A DNA stretch of 64,000 nucleotides from contig JBDVPM010000008.1 in NCBI GenBank assembly GCA_039968605.1, positions 2,408,968 to 2,472,967 on the forward strand. The letters are read 5' to 3'. The notes under the pieces are model-generated. The model was not told where the DNA came from. It was given only the letters and a program-made list of their open reading frames with translations, and did no database searches. Every line of letters begins with the position of its first letter. The stretch's first letter is position 1. The stretch is from Alteripontixanthobacter sp. Its GTDB lineage: Bacteria; Pseudomonadota; Alphaproteobacteria; Sphingomonadales; Sphingomonadaceae. The position numbers and the translations under genes are program-made. Shown one piece after another: positions 1 through 9,189 of this stretch.

Positions 1-47
1 CTTTCATCAAGCGTGAGCGAAGAAAATCCGGGCTCACACACAATCGC

Positions 48-836
48 TCAGTCCGGCGAAAACTCCGCCCATACTGGCGCGTGATCGCTGGGTTTCTCGC
101 GTTCGCGGTGATCCTTGTCCACGCCCACGGCCACCAGCCGGTCGGCCAGTTCGGGGCTGAGCAGCAGGTGATCGATACGAAACCCGTGATCGCGTTGCAG
201 TGCGCCGGCCTGGTAATCCCAATAGGTCCACACGCCGCCGCGCGGGTTGAGCGTATCGACCGCGTCGGTCCAGCCATCGGCGAGAAGCCGCGCATAGGCA
301 TCGCGCGACTCCGGCTGCATCAGCGCATCGTTGGCCAAGGCTGCGGGCGACCAGATATCCTTGTCTTCGGGGACGACATTGTAATCGCCGATAACCGCGC
401 AGGGCACTTCCAGCGCCCATAATTCGCGCATCCGGGCTTGCAGACGCTCCATCCAGGCCAGCTTGTAAGCGAATTTCGGCCCCGGCTGCGGGTTGCCGTT
501 GGGCAGATAGATACAGGCGACGCGGATGCCGTCCACATCCGCCTCGAGATAGCGCGCCTGCTCGCCCTCGCCATCCTTGGGGCCATCGATGCCCAGCCCG
601 CGCCGTGTTTCGACCGGCTCCACCCCGTCAGCCAGGATGGCGACGCCGTTGAAGCTTTTCTGGCCGTGCCAGATCGCCTTGTAACCGATCTTTTCGAACT
701 CGGCCGCGGGAAACCCTGCATCGAGCGACTTGATCTCCTGCAGGCAGGCGATCTTGGGCCTGGTTTCCTCCAGCCATTCCAGCAGGCGCGGAAGACGGGC
801 CTTGATCCCGTTAATGTTGAAGGTGGCGATTTTCAT
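48..836 (-). CDS. xthA: Exodeoxyribonuclease III
   Basis: The 262-residue protein is a full-length exonuclease III / AP endonuclease (endonuclease-exonuclease-phosphatase fold), which cleaves the backbone at abasic sites and degrades 3' ends in base excision repair. Visible landmarks are the N-terminal NINGI strand, the metal-binding Glu in LQEIK, GDYNVVPEDKDIW, an RIDH segment and the C-terminal SDHAPV containing the catalytic Asp-His. Length matches the usual 255-270 residues. The ATG at 836 directly precedes the conserved KIATFNINGI start, so the start is secure. It is transcribed leftward with no coupled partner visible in the window. Confidence 0.96.
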   Translation of the reverse strand: MKIATFNINGIKARLPRLLEWLEETRPKIACLQEIKSLDAGFPAAEFEKIGYKAIWHGQKSFNGVAILADGVEPVETRRGLGIDGPKDGEGEQARYLEADVDGIRVACIYLPNGNPQPGPKFAYKLAWMERLQARMRELWALEVPCAVIGDYNVVPEDKDIWSPAALANDALMQPESRDAYARLLADGWTDAVDTLNPRGGVWTYWDYQAGALQRDHGFRIDHLLLSPELADRLVAVGVDKDHREREKPSDHAPVWAEFSPD

Positions 837-990
837 GCAGGCGGGTTTATGGGCTGGGTTGGAGTTTGACCAGCGTCAGAGTTTATTTGGTGGCATGTCC
901 GGTAGAGGGGCGCAGGCCCCGACTGCAGACAACAATAACTCGCCAATGTCTGAAAAAGCTAGGCCACCCGGCCACGCCAACCACCAAGCA

Positions 991-1320
991 TCAGATCCCG
1001 AAGCTGGACCCACAGCCGCAACCGGCTGCTGCCTGCGGATTCTCAACGCGAAACGCCGCGCCGCCCAGCGATTCGACGAAATCGACGGTGCTGCCCGACA
1101 CCAGGTCGAGGCTGATCGGATCGACCACCAGCCGAACGCCGGAATTTTCGCTGACGACATCGTCGCCCTCGGGCGCGTCGGCCAGATCGAACTTGTATTG
1201 GAAACCAGAGCACCCGCCGCCTTCTACCGAAAGCCGCAGGATCGCCGGTTTCGCCTGTTTTTGGGCGATCAGCGAGACGCGCTTGGCAGCGGCATCGGAA
1301 AGGGTGAGCGGTTCGGACAT
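991..1320 (-). CDS. erpA: ErpA-type A-type iron-sulfur cluster insertion protein
   Basis: This 109-residue protein belongs to the HesB/IscA family, which delivers iron-sulfur clusters to apo-proteins in the cytoplasm. The three ligand cysteines are present: C37 in GGCSGFQY and C101/C103 in the terminal GCGCGS. The FQY variant after the first Cys is typical of ErpA-like carriers. It stands apart from the SUF operon, which has its own A-type protein at 33611-33967. Likely clients include [4Fe-4S] enzymes such as the class I fumarase encoded nearby, but that link is inference. The call of ErpA rather than IscA is by motif flavour only. Confidence 0.88.
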   Translation of the reverse strand: MSEPLTLSDAAAKRVSLIAQKQAKPAILRLSVEGGGCSGFQYKFDLADAPEGDDVVSENSGVRLVVDPISLDLVSGSTVDFVESLGGAAFRVENPQAAAGCGCGSSFGI

Positions 1321-1363
1321 GACAGCGATGTAAGGCGCGCCAAGGCCTACCTCAAGGCCGGGA

Positions 1364-1795
1364 TCACGAGGTGGTGATGTAATTGCGCATCGCGGCAGCT
1401 TCCTGCTCTACCTCCACCATGCGCGATTTCACCAGATCGCCGATGGAAATGAAGCCACACATTGCCTCTCCCTCCACCACCGGCAGATGGCGGATGCGGC
1501 GTTTGGTCATCAAGGCGAGCGCCTCATCCACTGGCATATCCGCGGAGATCGTGACCGCAGGCGCGGTCATGACGTCACCCACCCGCTGGTCGAGGCAGTC
1601 GCCGCCGCTATCCGCCACGCGGTAGATCACGTCGCGTTCGGAAAATATTCCGGCGACCTTGCCGCCTTCCATCACCGGCAGCGCGCCGATCCGTTTGCTC
1701 GCAATGATCGCAATCGCCTGGCGCATGGTCATGTCCACGTCGCAAGTGAGAATGTCGGATGCTTTTCGCGTCGCAATCAGATGGGCAATGTTCAT
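1364..1795 (-). CDS. Tandem CBS-domain protein
   Basis: A 143-residue stand-alone protein made of two CBS domains, roughly residues 10-65 and 75-130, forming one Bateman module that typically binds adenine nucleotides or similar ligands. Recognisable CBS sequence includes RIGALPVMEGGKVAGIFSERD in the first repeat and RRIRHLPVVEGEAMCGFISIGD in the second. No catalytic or membrane domain is attached, so the partner that it senses for is unknown. It is upstream of erpA on the same strand with about 40 bases between, so the two may share a transcript. Confidence 0.9.
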   Translation of the reverse strand: MNIAHLIATRKASDILTCDVDMTMRQAIAIIASKRIGALPVMEGGKVAGIFSERDVIYRVADSGGDCLDQRVGDVMTAPAVTISADMPVDEALALMTKRRIRHLPVVEGEAMCGFISIGDLVKSRMVEVEQEAAAMRNYITTS

Positions 1796-1909
1796 GGGCT
1801 CTGCGGTCCTCCTTGGATCGGAGAGAATGCCACGAAATACGCCGAAATACCAGTTGCTGGCCCAAAACGCGCCATTGCGTTAGCCTGCGTCCATCGCCAA
1901 GTTGGCGTC

Positions 1910-2200
1910 ATGGCTCGCAAATCCCCGCTCGACGACCCGCAAACCGCCTCCTTTGCATGGGCGCGGTATCGCCGGATCATGCGCTTCATGTTACTCGCCA
2001 CGATCGGTGTCGTGGCGATCGCGCTGGCGCTGTTATACGATGGCGAGAGCGAGGTTTCGCTGCATTATTACATCGCCGCCGCGCTGGGAATCGGGTTCAC
2101 GATGCTGCTGACGAGTGCGCTGATGGGGCTGGTGTTCCTGTCCAACGGGACCGGGCACGACGAATCGGTCGATAACCGTCTGGACAAGCCGGAAAACTAG
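1910..2200 (+). CDS. Small two-helix inner-membrane protein of unknown function
   Basis: A 96-residue protein beginning [22 protein letters not shown], followed by two hydrophobic segments at about residues 22-45 and 52-78 and a short acidic tail. I chose the ATG at 1910 because the upstream open frame lacks protein-like sequence and the chosen start gives a clean cytosolic N-terminus with two membrane helices. Its stop codon overlaps the stop of the convergent ferredoxin-like gene. I do not recognise a functional family. Confidence 0.7.
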   Translation: MARKSPLDDPQTASFAWARYRRIMRFMLLATIGVVAIALALLYDGESEVSLHYYIAAALGIGFTMLLTSALMGLVFLSNGTGHDESVDNRLDKPEN

Positions 2201-2589
2201 TCCGCCGGGGGCGCGGTCAGCCGAAATTCCGCAACCGGTTCGCCGCCGATCAGATGCTGCTGAATAATCCGCTCCAGCACTTCGGGTGCACAGGAGTGGT
2301 ACCAGACGTTTTCGGGCCACACCACGGCGATCGGACCCGCCTCGCAAACCTGCAGGCAATCGGCCTTGGTCCGCTGGATGCCGCCCGATCCGTCATCCTT
2401 CTTCGGTCCGGCCAGCTTGAGCTGCTTGAGGCGTTTCTTTAGATATTTCCACGCAGCCTCGCCCTCGGCCCGCTTGCAGCATTTCTGCTTTTCCGAAATG
2501 CCGCACAGGAAAATCTGCCGCTCGATATCGGGGCCGCCGATCTTGGCATAGGCGCGGCGGGCCTTGGCGAGTTCCTTGGCGCTGCTCAT
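2197..2589 (-). CDS. Thioredoxin-like [2Fe-2S] ferredoxin-like protein
   Basis: A 130-residue protein with cysteines arranged as in the thioredoxin-fold [2Fe-2S] ferredoxin family: a first group in [12 protein letters not shown] and a second pair in DCLQVC, followed by the characteristic [13 protein letters not shown] stretch. Such proteins are electron carriers, sometimes linked to NADH dehydrogenase-like modules. The ATG at 2589 overlaps the stop of the upstream S9 peptidase as ATGA, indicating translational coupling; a longer in-frame start at 2646 would run 58 bases into that gene and is less likely. The redox partner is not evident from the neighbourhood. Confidence 0.82.
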   Translation of the reverse strand: MSSAKELAKARRAYAKIGGPDIERQIFLCGISEKQKCCKRAEGEAAWKYLKKRLKQLKLAGPKKDDGSGGIQRTKADCLQVCEAGPIAVVWPENVWYHSCAPEVLERIIQQHLIGGEPVAEFRLTAPPAD

Positions 2590-4739
2590 TCGGCTTCTGG
2601 CCTCTTCAGCCAGCGATCCAGCCAATCGAACACGGTATTGTGCCATTGCAGCGAGTTTTTCGCACCGAGCACCCAGTGGTTCTCATCCGGGAAAACCAGC
2701 AATTGGGCGGGCACGCCCTGTTCCTGCAGCGCGGTGAAGCTTTGCAGGCCTTGGGTGTAGGGGACGCGGAAATCCTGTTCGCCAGCGATCACGAGCATCG
2801 GCGTGCGCCAGTTCTGCACGTGGTTTACCGGGTTCCACCGCTCATATTCCTCGCTCGCCTCCGCATAGGAGCCGCCGAAATCCCAGCGCGGAAACCACAG
2901 TTCCTCGGTGGTGTAATAGAAGCTGCGCATGTCGAACAAGCCGTCATGCTGGACCAGGCAATCGAAGCGGTCGGGCCAATTGCCCGCGATCCAGTTCATC
3001 ATGTAGCCGCCATAGGAAGCTCCCATGGCGCAGGCGCGGGTCCCATCGATCTGCGGATCGAGCTCCAGCGCGGCGGCGAGGCCTTTCTGCAAGTCTTCCA
3101 GCGGCTTGCCGCCCCAGTCGCGGTTGATCGAATCGGTGAATTCTTGCCCGTATCCGGTGCTTCCGTGGAAATCGACCGAGACGACGGCATAGCCCTGGCT
3201 GGCCAGCACGCGCGGGTTCCAGCGGGTGGACCAGCCATCGTTGAACGATCCCTGCGGGCCGCCATGGACGTAGAGAATGGCCGGGATCGCCCCGTCCTGT
3301 TTCTCCAGCCGGGTGATCTGCCCCCACACCGTGTCGCCTTGTGCGCCTTCGAAGCTGAAGCGGGTTGTGACCGTGGTCGCCATCCGGCCCATCAGGCCGG
3401 TGGCAACATTGGTGAGTGGTTCGCCCTGGGCCCATTCGCGCGAGACATAGAGTTCGGAAGGTGCGCCGATCGAATTGCGCGTGAACAGCAAATCGCCGCC
3501 GCCGATGGGGGTAACGCCAGAGATACGCGCTTCATTGCCCGCCATCAGGTCGAGCTCGGCTATCTCGCCGCTGTACGGATCGATCCGGAAGGCCGGTGTG
3601 TCGAGCACATCCTGCGCGCCCGCCACGATCCAGCGCGAATCGGGGGTCCAGGCGATCGAGTCGAAGGACCGGTCGAAATCAGCGGTCAAAGCGCGCGTTT
3701 CGCCGGTCGCCAGATCGCGCAGCTGGATAACCAGCCGGTCCGATTCGTAACCGGGGCGTTTCATCGCGGCATAGGCCAACCAGCGGCCATCGGGCGATGG
3801 CGCGGGCAGGATATCGGTAGCCCGATTGGCCGCAGTCAGATTGCGCGGCGCGGCGCCGGACAGGTCGGAAAACCAGATGTCGAGATTGGTCGAGCCCGGC
3901 TCCGCCGCATCGGACTGGCGCGCCACGAAATACACCCCCCGCCCATCGGCGGACCACGCGATATCCTCGCCCCCGCCAAACGGCGCTGTCGGGGTATCGC
4001 CAGTGAGTGCGCCTTCGCCCATGGGGCCGTCCACCGCGATGCCGCCGCCTTGCGCGGTGCCATCGACGAGGGGGAAGGTGAAGACGCGGTTGTAGGTTCC
4101 AGGGCTTTCCCAGCTGTCCCAATGCCGCACGAAACCCTGATCGCCGTCATACAGGCGTCCAGTGCCGGGGCCGGGCAGGTGGGCCTTGCCATCGCCATCG
4201 CAGCCGAAAGTTGCACAGCCGCGCGATATGGCGCCAAACACGGCAATATGGCTGCCATCGGGCGCGAGAGAGAAGCCATCTACTGCTGCCGGCAAATCGG
4301 TAACCTGCATCGGCGCTGCGGCGGTACCATCTGCGTCTACGGCCGCGCGCCATACCTGCGATGTCGCTTCGGCATCTTCCTGCGCATCGGCAGCGGGGCG
4401 GTCGGAGATGAAATAGAGCCAGCCATCTCCGCCGAACACTGCGCCGCTCGCCGATCCTCCCAGATCCAGCTTAACCGGCTGAGCCTGGCGGGTGGTCAGG
4501 TCGAGCAGGTACAGACTGCTTTCGCGCGCGTAGCTTTGCGCATCGGTCGTGGTGACCGGATAGACGGCCATCCGGCCATCCGGCGATGCGCTCGGGCTGC
4601 CGAGGCGCGGCAGGGTGACCAGATCTTCGGCAGTCATCGCGGGCCGGTCGGACGGAGAATTGTCCTGCGCCCATGCGGGGGCTGCAATGGCTGCGGCGGC
4701 GATAAGGGGTAGTGCGAACCCTCTAAGCGTTTTTCTCAT
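2586..4739 (-). CDS. Secreted S9-family (prolyl oligopeptidase-like) peptidase
   Basis: A 717-residue exported serine peptidase of family S9. It has a cleavable signal peptide (MRKTLRGF, a hydrophobic Ala-rich core, then AWA-QD), an N-terminal beta-propeller region to about residue 440 and a C-terminal alpha/beta hydrolase domain. The nucleophile sits in GASYGG, the acid in GEQDFRVPY and the histidine in ENHWVLG, so the triad is intact. Likely role is hydrolysis of short peptides in the periplasm. The ATG at 4739 is chosen over one 30 bases upstream because it starts the signal peptide. Downstream coupling to the ferredoxin-like gene is by ATGA. Confidence 0.92.
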   Translation of the reverse strand: MRKTLRGFALPLIAAAAIAAPAWAQDNSPSDRPAMTAEDLVTLPRLGSPSASPDGRMAVYPVTTTDAQSYARESSLYLLDLTTRQAQPVKLDLGGSASGAVFGGDGWLYFISDRPAADAQEDAEATSQVWRAAVDADGTAAAPMQVTDLPAAVDGFSLAPDGSHIAVFGAISRGCATFGCDGDGKAHLPGPGTGRLYDGDQGFVRHWDSWESPGTYNRVFTFPLVDGTAQGGGIAVDGPMGEGALTGDTPTAPFGGGEDIAWSADGRGVYFVARQSDAAEPGSTNLDIWFSDLSGAAPRNLTAANRATDILPAPSPDGRWLAYAAMKRPGYESDRLVIQLRDLATGETRALTADFDRSFDSIAWTPDSRWIVAGAQDVLDTPAFRIDPYSGEIAELDLMAGNEARISGVTPIGGGDLLFTRNSIGAPSELYVSREWAQGEPLTNVATGLMGRMATTVTTRFSFEGAQGDTVWGQITRLEKQDGAIPAILYVHGGPQGSFNDGWSTRWNPRVLASQGYAVVSVDFHGSTGYGQEFTDSINRDWGGKPLEDLQKGLAAALELDPQIDGTRACAMGASYGGYMMNWIAGNWPDRFDCLVQHDGLFDMRSFYYTTEELWFPRWDFGGSYAEASEEYERWNPVNHVQNWRTPMLVIAGEQDFRVPYTQGLQSFTALQEQGVPAQLLVFPDENHWVLGAKNSLQWHNTVFDWLDRWLKRPEAE

Positions 4740-4808
4740 GGCGCTGGCAGTTACCGCGCCGGGCGCCATGGTTAAAGCAATTTCGCCCGGTGGTCCGATA
4801 GAGGCCCG

Positions 4809-5297
4809 TCAGCGACCCTTCCCGGCGATGCGGGAAATTTCGGATTTTACCATCCGCTCGACCATCTCGGGCAAATGTTGGTCCAGCCATTCGGCCAACA
4901 TCGGACGGAGCATCTCGCGGACCAGCCCTTCGAGCGAGGTTTCGCCGGAGCGAACGATCTGCGGCGGCGCGCTGGGTTCGGCCAGCATCGACAGGGCCGC
5001 AAAGTTCTGGCGCATCGAATCGCGCACATTATCGGTGATCAGCGGCGTATCTTCTTCGCCCAGATCGCCGGATTTTTCGACTTCGCCGCCGTCATCCTCG
5101 TCGACGATTTCGGATTCGGCCAGTTCGAGCACTTCTTCGGCCTCATCGGGATCGGCTGGTTCGGGGCGAGATTCCTCGACGCCTTCTTCCGCCCGGCGGC
5201 GGCGCGCGGCGAGCGCATCTTCGCGGTTGTCGCGAGCGATCACTTTCTTGATCGATTCGAGAATTTCCTCAACCGAAGCTTCGCCATCCTGCTGCAT
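4809..5297 (-). CDS. popZ: PopZ-type polar organizing protein (DUF2497)
   Basis: A 162-residue protein with the three-part build of PopZ: a short N-terminal helix (EASVEEILESIKKVIARD), an acidic disordered middle (about residues 25-85, Glu/Asp-rich), and a C-terminal helical oligomerisation module (SLEGLVREMLRPMLAEWLDQ onward). That C-terminal region matches what I know of Caulobacter PopZ (LEDVVRELLRPLLKEWLDQNLP). PopZ forms a polar matrix that tethers the centromere and recruits cell-cycle regulators. The ATG at 5297 is preferred to an adjacent GTG. It follows the TolC-pcm genes on the opposite side of a short gap and is transcribed leftward like them. Confidence 0.88.
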   Translation of the reverse strand: MQQDGEASVEEILESIKKVIARDNREDALAARRRRAEEGVEESRPEPADPDEAEEVLELAESEIVDEDDGGEVEKSGDLGEEDTPLITDNVRDSMRQNFAALSMLAEPSAPPQIVRSGETSLEGLVREMLRPMLAEWLDQHLPEMVERMVKSEISRIAGKGR

Positions 5298-5310
5298 CAC
5301 ATTTTCGCCC

Positions 5311-6813
5311 CTATTGCCGAATCACCCGCGGCGTGCGGTAATCGGTCGGCCCTATTGCGGGAATTGAAGCGTCAGGGGCGGGGATGTCAACGGTGCTGGT
5401 GGAGCCGGCAGCCGGTTCGCCATCGCGGTCGAAGTCCCACCACTTGCCTTCGACGCGGCGATAATTGACCTGCGGATCGTAAAGCGGGGTGCCGTCACCC
5501 AGCCCCAGATCGCGCGCTTCGGCCAGCCCCATCGCGGCGAGCAGGCTGAAACCCGCAACATAGGCATTGCGCCGCGCCGTCACCAATTGGACCCGGGCGG
5601 AAACCAGTTCCTGTTCGGCATTCAATACGTCGAGCACCGTGCGGTTGCCGATGGAATTTTCCGCACGGGTGCCTTCCAGGCTCAATTCCGCCGCAGCGAC
5701 CGCTACCTGGCCGCTCTCGATGATGGCCAGCGATGCCAAATAGCTGGAAAACGCGGCGCGGGTCTGCGCGATCACGTCGCGTTCAGCCGCAATCACCTGC
5801 TCAAGTGCGGCAGTAGCCTGCGCGGTGGCGCGGCGTTGCAGGGCGGCTGGGCGGCCGCCCTGGAAGATCGGGATATTAACCTGCACCCCAACCTGCGCGG
5901 TGGTTTCGCTTTGCGAGAAGCCCGTTCCGGCGACCGGGGTGCCACTGCCCAAAGTGCCGTAGAAATCGCGATATTCGGCGCCCGAGAAGATATTGACTGT
6001 CGGCAAGCGGCCTGCCCCGGCGACTTCGATCTCGAAGCCCGCCGCATCGGCGCGATTACGCGCGGCGATCAGATCGGGATTGTTCTCCAATGCCGTGGCG
6101 ACGGCGCTGGTGGCGGTATCGGGCAAGTTGGGCAGAGGCGGGGGCGATTGAAGATTGGTCGGAGCTTCACCGACCAGCTGGATATAAGTTTCTCGCGCGG
6201 CGATTAGATTGGCCTCGGAACTGCGCAAATCGCTCTGCGCGAGCGCCAGGCGAGACTGCGATTGGGCGATATCGGTGCGGGTCAAGTCGCCGATTTCGAA
6301 GCGGTCCTGCGTCGCCTCGAGATTGACCGACAGCACCTCCACCTGATTGCGCGACAGACCGACCACCGCTTCGTTGCGCATGACATCCATATAAGCGGCC
6401 ACGACCTGGCTGAAGATCGCCGATTCGGTAGCCCGCAAATCGGCCTGGCCCGCCTCCACGGTTTCCTCTGCAGCCCGGACCGCATTCTTTACCGCGCCGC
6501 CCGAATAGATCGGCACTGTCAGATCGGGTCCGACCGACAGCGTGCGCGAGGGTGCGGTAAAGCTGTTGGGCGAGGTTTTGACGAATTCGATATGCGTAGC
6601 GGTGGCGCGCACATCGGGGCGGCCCGAGGCTTTCTCGATCGGCACCAGCTCGTCTGTCGCGCGCTGGTTGGCGCGGGCGGCCTGCAATGTCGGATTGGCC
6701 AGATAGGCCTGGATCAGCGCCTCTTCCAGCGTATCCGCCAGTACGGGCGCGGAAGTGCCAGCCATCAGCGCGAGGCCGAGCGCCCCGGTAAGACATTGTG
6801 CGGGGCGCGGCAT
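5311..6813 (-). CDS. tolC: TolC-family outer-membrane efflux/secretion channel
   Basis: A 500-residue TolC-type outer membrane factor with a signal peptide (MPRPAQ, hydrophobic core, VLADTLEEAL) and two repeated OEP halves rich in Ala/Gln/Glu coiled-coil helices. The N-terminal DTLEEALIQAYLANPTL is typical of the alphaproteobacterial type I secretion/efflux TolC. The channel spans the outer membrane and periplasm and pairs with inner-membrane ABC or RND pumps, none of which is encoded here. I chose the ATG at 6813 because GGAG lies nine bases upstream; this places it two bases after the stop of the pcm-like gene. A longer start at 6828 would overlap that gene. Confidence 0.94.
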   Translation of the reverse strand: MPRPAQCLTGALGLALMAGTSAPVLADTLEEALIQAYLANPTLQAARANQRATDELVPIEKASGRPDVRATATHIEFVKTSPNSFTAPSRTLSVGPDLTVPIYSGGAVKNAVRAAEETVEAGQADLRATESAIFSQVVAAYMDVMRNEAVVGLSRNQVEVLSVNLEATQDRFEIGDLTRTDIAQSQSRLALAQSDLRSSEANLIAARETYIQLVGEAPTNLQSPPPLPNLPDTATSAVATALENNPDLIAARNRADAAGFEIEVAGAGRLPTVNIFSGAEYRDFYGTLGSGTPVAGTGFSQSETTAQVGVQVNIPIFQGGRPAALQRRATAQATAALEQVIAAERDVIAQTRAAFSSYLASLAIIESGQVAVAAAELSLEGTRAENSIGNRTVLDVLNAEQELVSARVQLVTARRNAYVAGFSLLAAMGLAEARDLGLGDGTPLYDPQVNYRRVEGKWWDFDRDGEPAAGSTSTVDIPAPDASIPAIGPTDYRTPRVIRQ

Positions 6814-6815
6814 GA

Positions 6816-7445
6816 TCAGAAGCTCCATGCCTCTTCACGGTCGAACTCGGCCAGGCGCGGAATGCCCATTTCGGCCAGCCGCATCAGAGCAATCTTGCCG
6901 CCGCTGGCGCGGCCAACCGCGATGCGCGACACGCCGCGCTCCACCAATCCGGTTACGATACGGGCATCGTCGGCCAGCAACTTGCCCAGCATCGGCGGCA
7001 ATTCCTCGATCGCCCCGTCGATCATCAGCAGGTTGAAATCGCCCAACCCCTTGGGCTTGCGGCGAGCGGTCGCCTGCGCCGGCGTGATCGTTTCGACGCT
7101 TTGCACGATGCCCGACAGCAGAGCGGGCAGGTAGCCCGCACCGCTATCCACCACCAATGCGCGGTCGCCGGCCACCGGACGCGCTTCGGCAAGGGCGCGG
7201 CCGTGAAACAGCGGGCCGGGCAGGGCATAGCCACCCCCCAACGGCACGGCGCGGTCCATATAGGCGACCGAGCGCGCGGCGGCGGGCACATGATCTTCGC
7301 GCGGCACGCGGTTCATCGCGTTCAGCACGAAGGGTTCGTTCACCCCGCTGGTACGCAGCTGGCTGTCGATCATCGCCCGGCGCGCGGCGGCGAAATCGGT
7401 GCCGCCGGGAACAGCACTTGTGGATGGGTTTTCGGTTAGCGTCAT
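6816..7445 (-). CDS. Degenerate protein-L-isoaspartate O-methyltransferase-like protein
   Basis: A 209-residue protein whose N-terminal half follows the PIMT family (MIDSQLRTSGV, VLNAMNRVPREDHVP, AYMDRAVPLGGG). The SAM motif normally reading EIGTGSGY is here VDSGAGY, the acidic post-I region is missing, and the GxxTISxP active-site segment is replaced by YALPGPL. The fold is therefore probably retained but isoaspartyl methyltransferase activity is doubtful. It lies immediately upstream of tolC on the same transcript, an arrangement I associate with other alphaproteobacteria. The ATG at 7445 is chosen over a longer open start because family similarity begins just after it. Confidence 0.78.
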   Translation of the reverse strand: MTLTENPSTSAVPGGTDFAAARRAMIDSQLRTSGVNEPFVLNAMNRVPREDHVPAAARSVAYMDRAVPLGGGYALPGPLFHGRALAEARPVAGDRALVVDSGAGYLPALLSGIVQSVETITPAQATARRKPKGLGDFNLLMIDGAIEELPPMLGKLLADDARIVTGLVERGVSRIAVGRASGGKIALMRLAEMGIPRLAEFDREEAWSF

Positions 7446-7582
7446 GATAGCATCCGGTAAAAAGGTACTCAGCAGTCTTGCCCCCGCCTTAAGGGAGGTG
7501 TCCGGACTGGCCAAGTGCTTTGACAGTAAGGGTGCGCGCGACCCAAGGAACCGGCCACTCGACCGGCAGAAGGAACAGTTCG

Positions 7583-9109
7583 ATGAGCGACATGGTGACG
7601 ATTTCCGAAGAAGACCTGATCGAGAGCGTGGCCGATGCGCTGCAATATATCTCCTATTACCACCCGATGGATTACATCCGCGCTTTGGGCGAAGCGTATG
7701 AGGCGGAGCAGGGTCCCGCCGCCAAAGACGCGATCGCGCAAATCCTGACCAACAGCCGCATGTGCGCCGAAGGGCACCGCCCGATCTGCCAGGATACCGG
7801 CATCGTCAACGTGTTCGTCAAATGGGGGCAGGATTGCCGCCTAGCTTCGGATCGCAGCCTGCAAGAGGTGATCGATGACGGGGTGCGCAAGGCCTACACC
7901 AACCCGGACAACAAGCTGCGCGCCTCGATCCTGGCGGACCCTGCTTTCACCCGGCGCAACACGCGCGACAACACCCCTTGCGTGCTGTCGGTAGAAATGG
8001 TGCCCGGCGGCAATGTGGAAATCGATGTCGCCGCCAAGGGCGGGGGGAGCGAGAACAAGTCGAAGTTCAAGATGATGAACCCGTCGGACAATATCGTCCG
8101 ATGGGTGGTCGATCAGGTCCCCAGCATGGGTGCAGGCTGGTGTCCGCCGGGAATGCTGGGCATCGGTATCGGCGGCACGGCGGAACATTGCCTGAAGCTG
8201 GCCAAGCTCAGCCTGATGGACCCGATCGATATGGGCCAGTTGAAAAAACGCGGCGCGCAAAGCGACATCGAGCAGCTGCGGATCGATATTTTCGACGCGG
8301 TGAATGCGCAGGGGGTCGGCGCGCAGGGGCTGGGCGGACTGTCCACCGTGCTCGATGTGAAGATCCTGGAGGCACCGTGCCACGCAGCTGGCAAGCCGGT
8401 CGGCATGATCCCCAATTGCGCCGCCACGCGCCACGCCCATTTCACGCTGGATGGCAGCGGGCCGGTGTATCTCGATCCGCCAAATCTGGATGAATATCCC
8501 AAGGTCAACTGGAAGCCCGACGATTCCGCGCGCCGGGTCGATCTGGATAATCTGACACCCGAAGAGGTTGCAAGCTGGTCCCACGGTGATCGGCTGCTGC
8601 TCAATGGCAAGATGCTGACCGGGCGCGATGCGGCACATAAGAAAATCGCCGATATGATTGCTGCCGGCGAGGAGTTGCCGGTCGATTTCAAGGGCCGTGC
8701 GATTTACTATGTCGGCCCGGTGGATCCGGTGATGGGCGAGGTGGTCGGCCCCGCAGGTCCCACCACCGCCACGCGGATGGATAAGTTTACCGAACAGATG
8801 CTCGACCTCGGCCTGTTGGCGATGATCGGTAAGGCGGAGCGCGGGGCCGATGCGGTGGACGTGATCAGCCGCTTCAAGGTCAGCTATCTGATGGCGACCG
8901 GCGGCGCGGCGTACCTCGTGGCGCGTGCCATCAAGGAGGCCAAGGTGGTGGCTTTCGAGGAGCTGGGCATGGAAGCGATCTACGAATTCACCGTGCAGGA
9001 CATGCCCGTGACGGTCGCGGTCGATAGCGAGGGGAACAATGTCCACACGCTCGCCCCGGCGCTGTGGAAGGAGAAGATCGCCCGCGAAGGTCTGCTGGAA
9101 AAGGCCTGA
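7583..9109 (+). CDS. fum: Class I fumarate hydratase
   Basis: A 508-residue iron-sulfur class I fumarase, combining the N-terminal catalytic domain (about residues 10-285) and the C-terminal fumarase beta domain (about 295-505) in one chain. It hydrates fumarate to malate in the TCA cycle. Cluster-ligand cysteine regions are visible at GHRPICQDTG, GWCPPGMLGIGIGG and within the central region; the C-terminal MDKFTEQML and GPTTATRM motifs are also family typical. The ATG at 7583 is preceded by AGGAAC. A TTGACA hexamer at 7520-7525 could be a -35 element, but no convincing -10 follows it. Its oxygen-labile cluster makes it a likely client of ErpA/SUF. Confidence 0.95.
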   Translation: MSDMVTISEEDLIESVADALQYISYYHPMDYIRALGEAYEAEQGPAAKDAIAQILTNSRMCAEGHRPICQDTGIVNVFVKWGQDCRLASDRSLQEVIDDGVRKAYTNPDNKLRASILADPAFTRRNTRDNTPCVLSVEMVPGGNVEIDVAAKGGGSENKSKFKMMNPSDNIVRWVVDQVPSMGAGWCPPGMLGIGIGGTAEHCLKLAKLSLMDPIDMGQLKKRGAQSDIEQLRIDIFDAVNAQGVGAQGLGGLSTVLDVKILEAPCHAAGKPVGMIPNCAATRHAHFTLDGSGPVYLDPPNLDEYPKVNWKPDDSARRVDLDNLTPEEVASWSHGDRLLLNGKMLTGRDAAHKKIADMIAAGEELPVDFKGRAIYYVGPVDPVMGEVVGPAGPTTATRMDKFTEQMLDLGLLAMIGKAERGADAVDVISRFKVSYLMATGGAAYLVARAIKEAKVVAFEELGMEAIYEFTVQDMPVTVAVDSEGNNVHTLAPALWKEKIAREGLLEKA

Positions 9110-9189
9110 TTGCGGCCTTTGGACGAGCGGATTTGACCGTTGGACGACAGTGTGATGGCCCGCACCGGGGCGGCGGCTAGGCCAGGAGC

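Noticed and set aside
930-985. Terminator after erpA
   Set aside because: A GGCC-GGGT-GGCC hairpin followed by TTTTT on the minus strand is suggestive, but the stem is only 4 bp, too weak to call.
2640-4712. 690-codon open frame antisense to the S9 peptidase
   Set aside because: The opposite strand encodes a clear peptidase with signal peptide and catalytic triad; long antisense frames are common in GC-rich DNA.
7520-7548. Promoter of the fumarase gene
   Set aside because: TTGACA is perfect but no -10-like hexamer is found 16-18 bases downstream.
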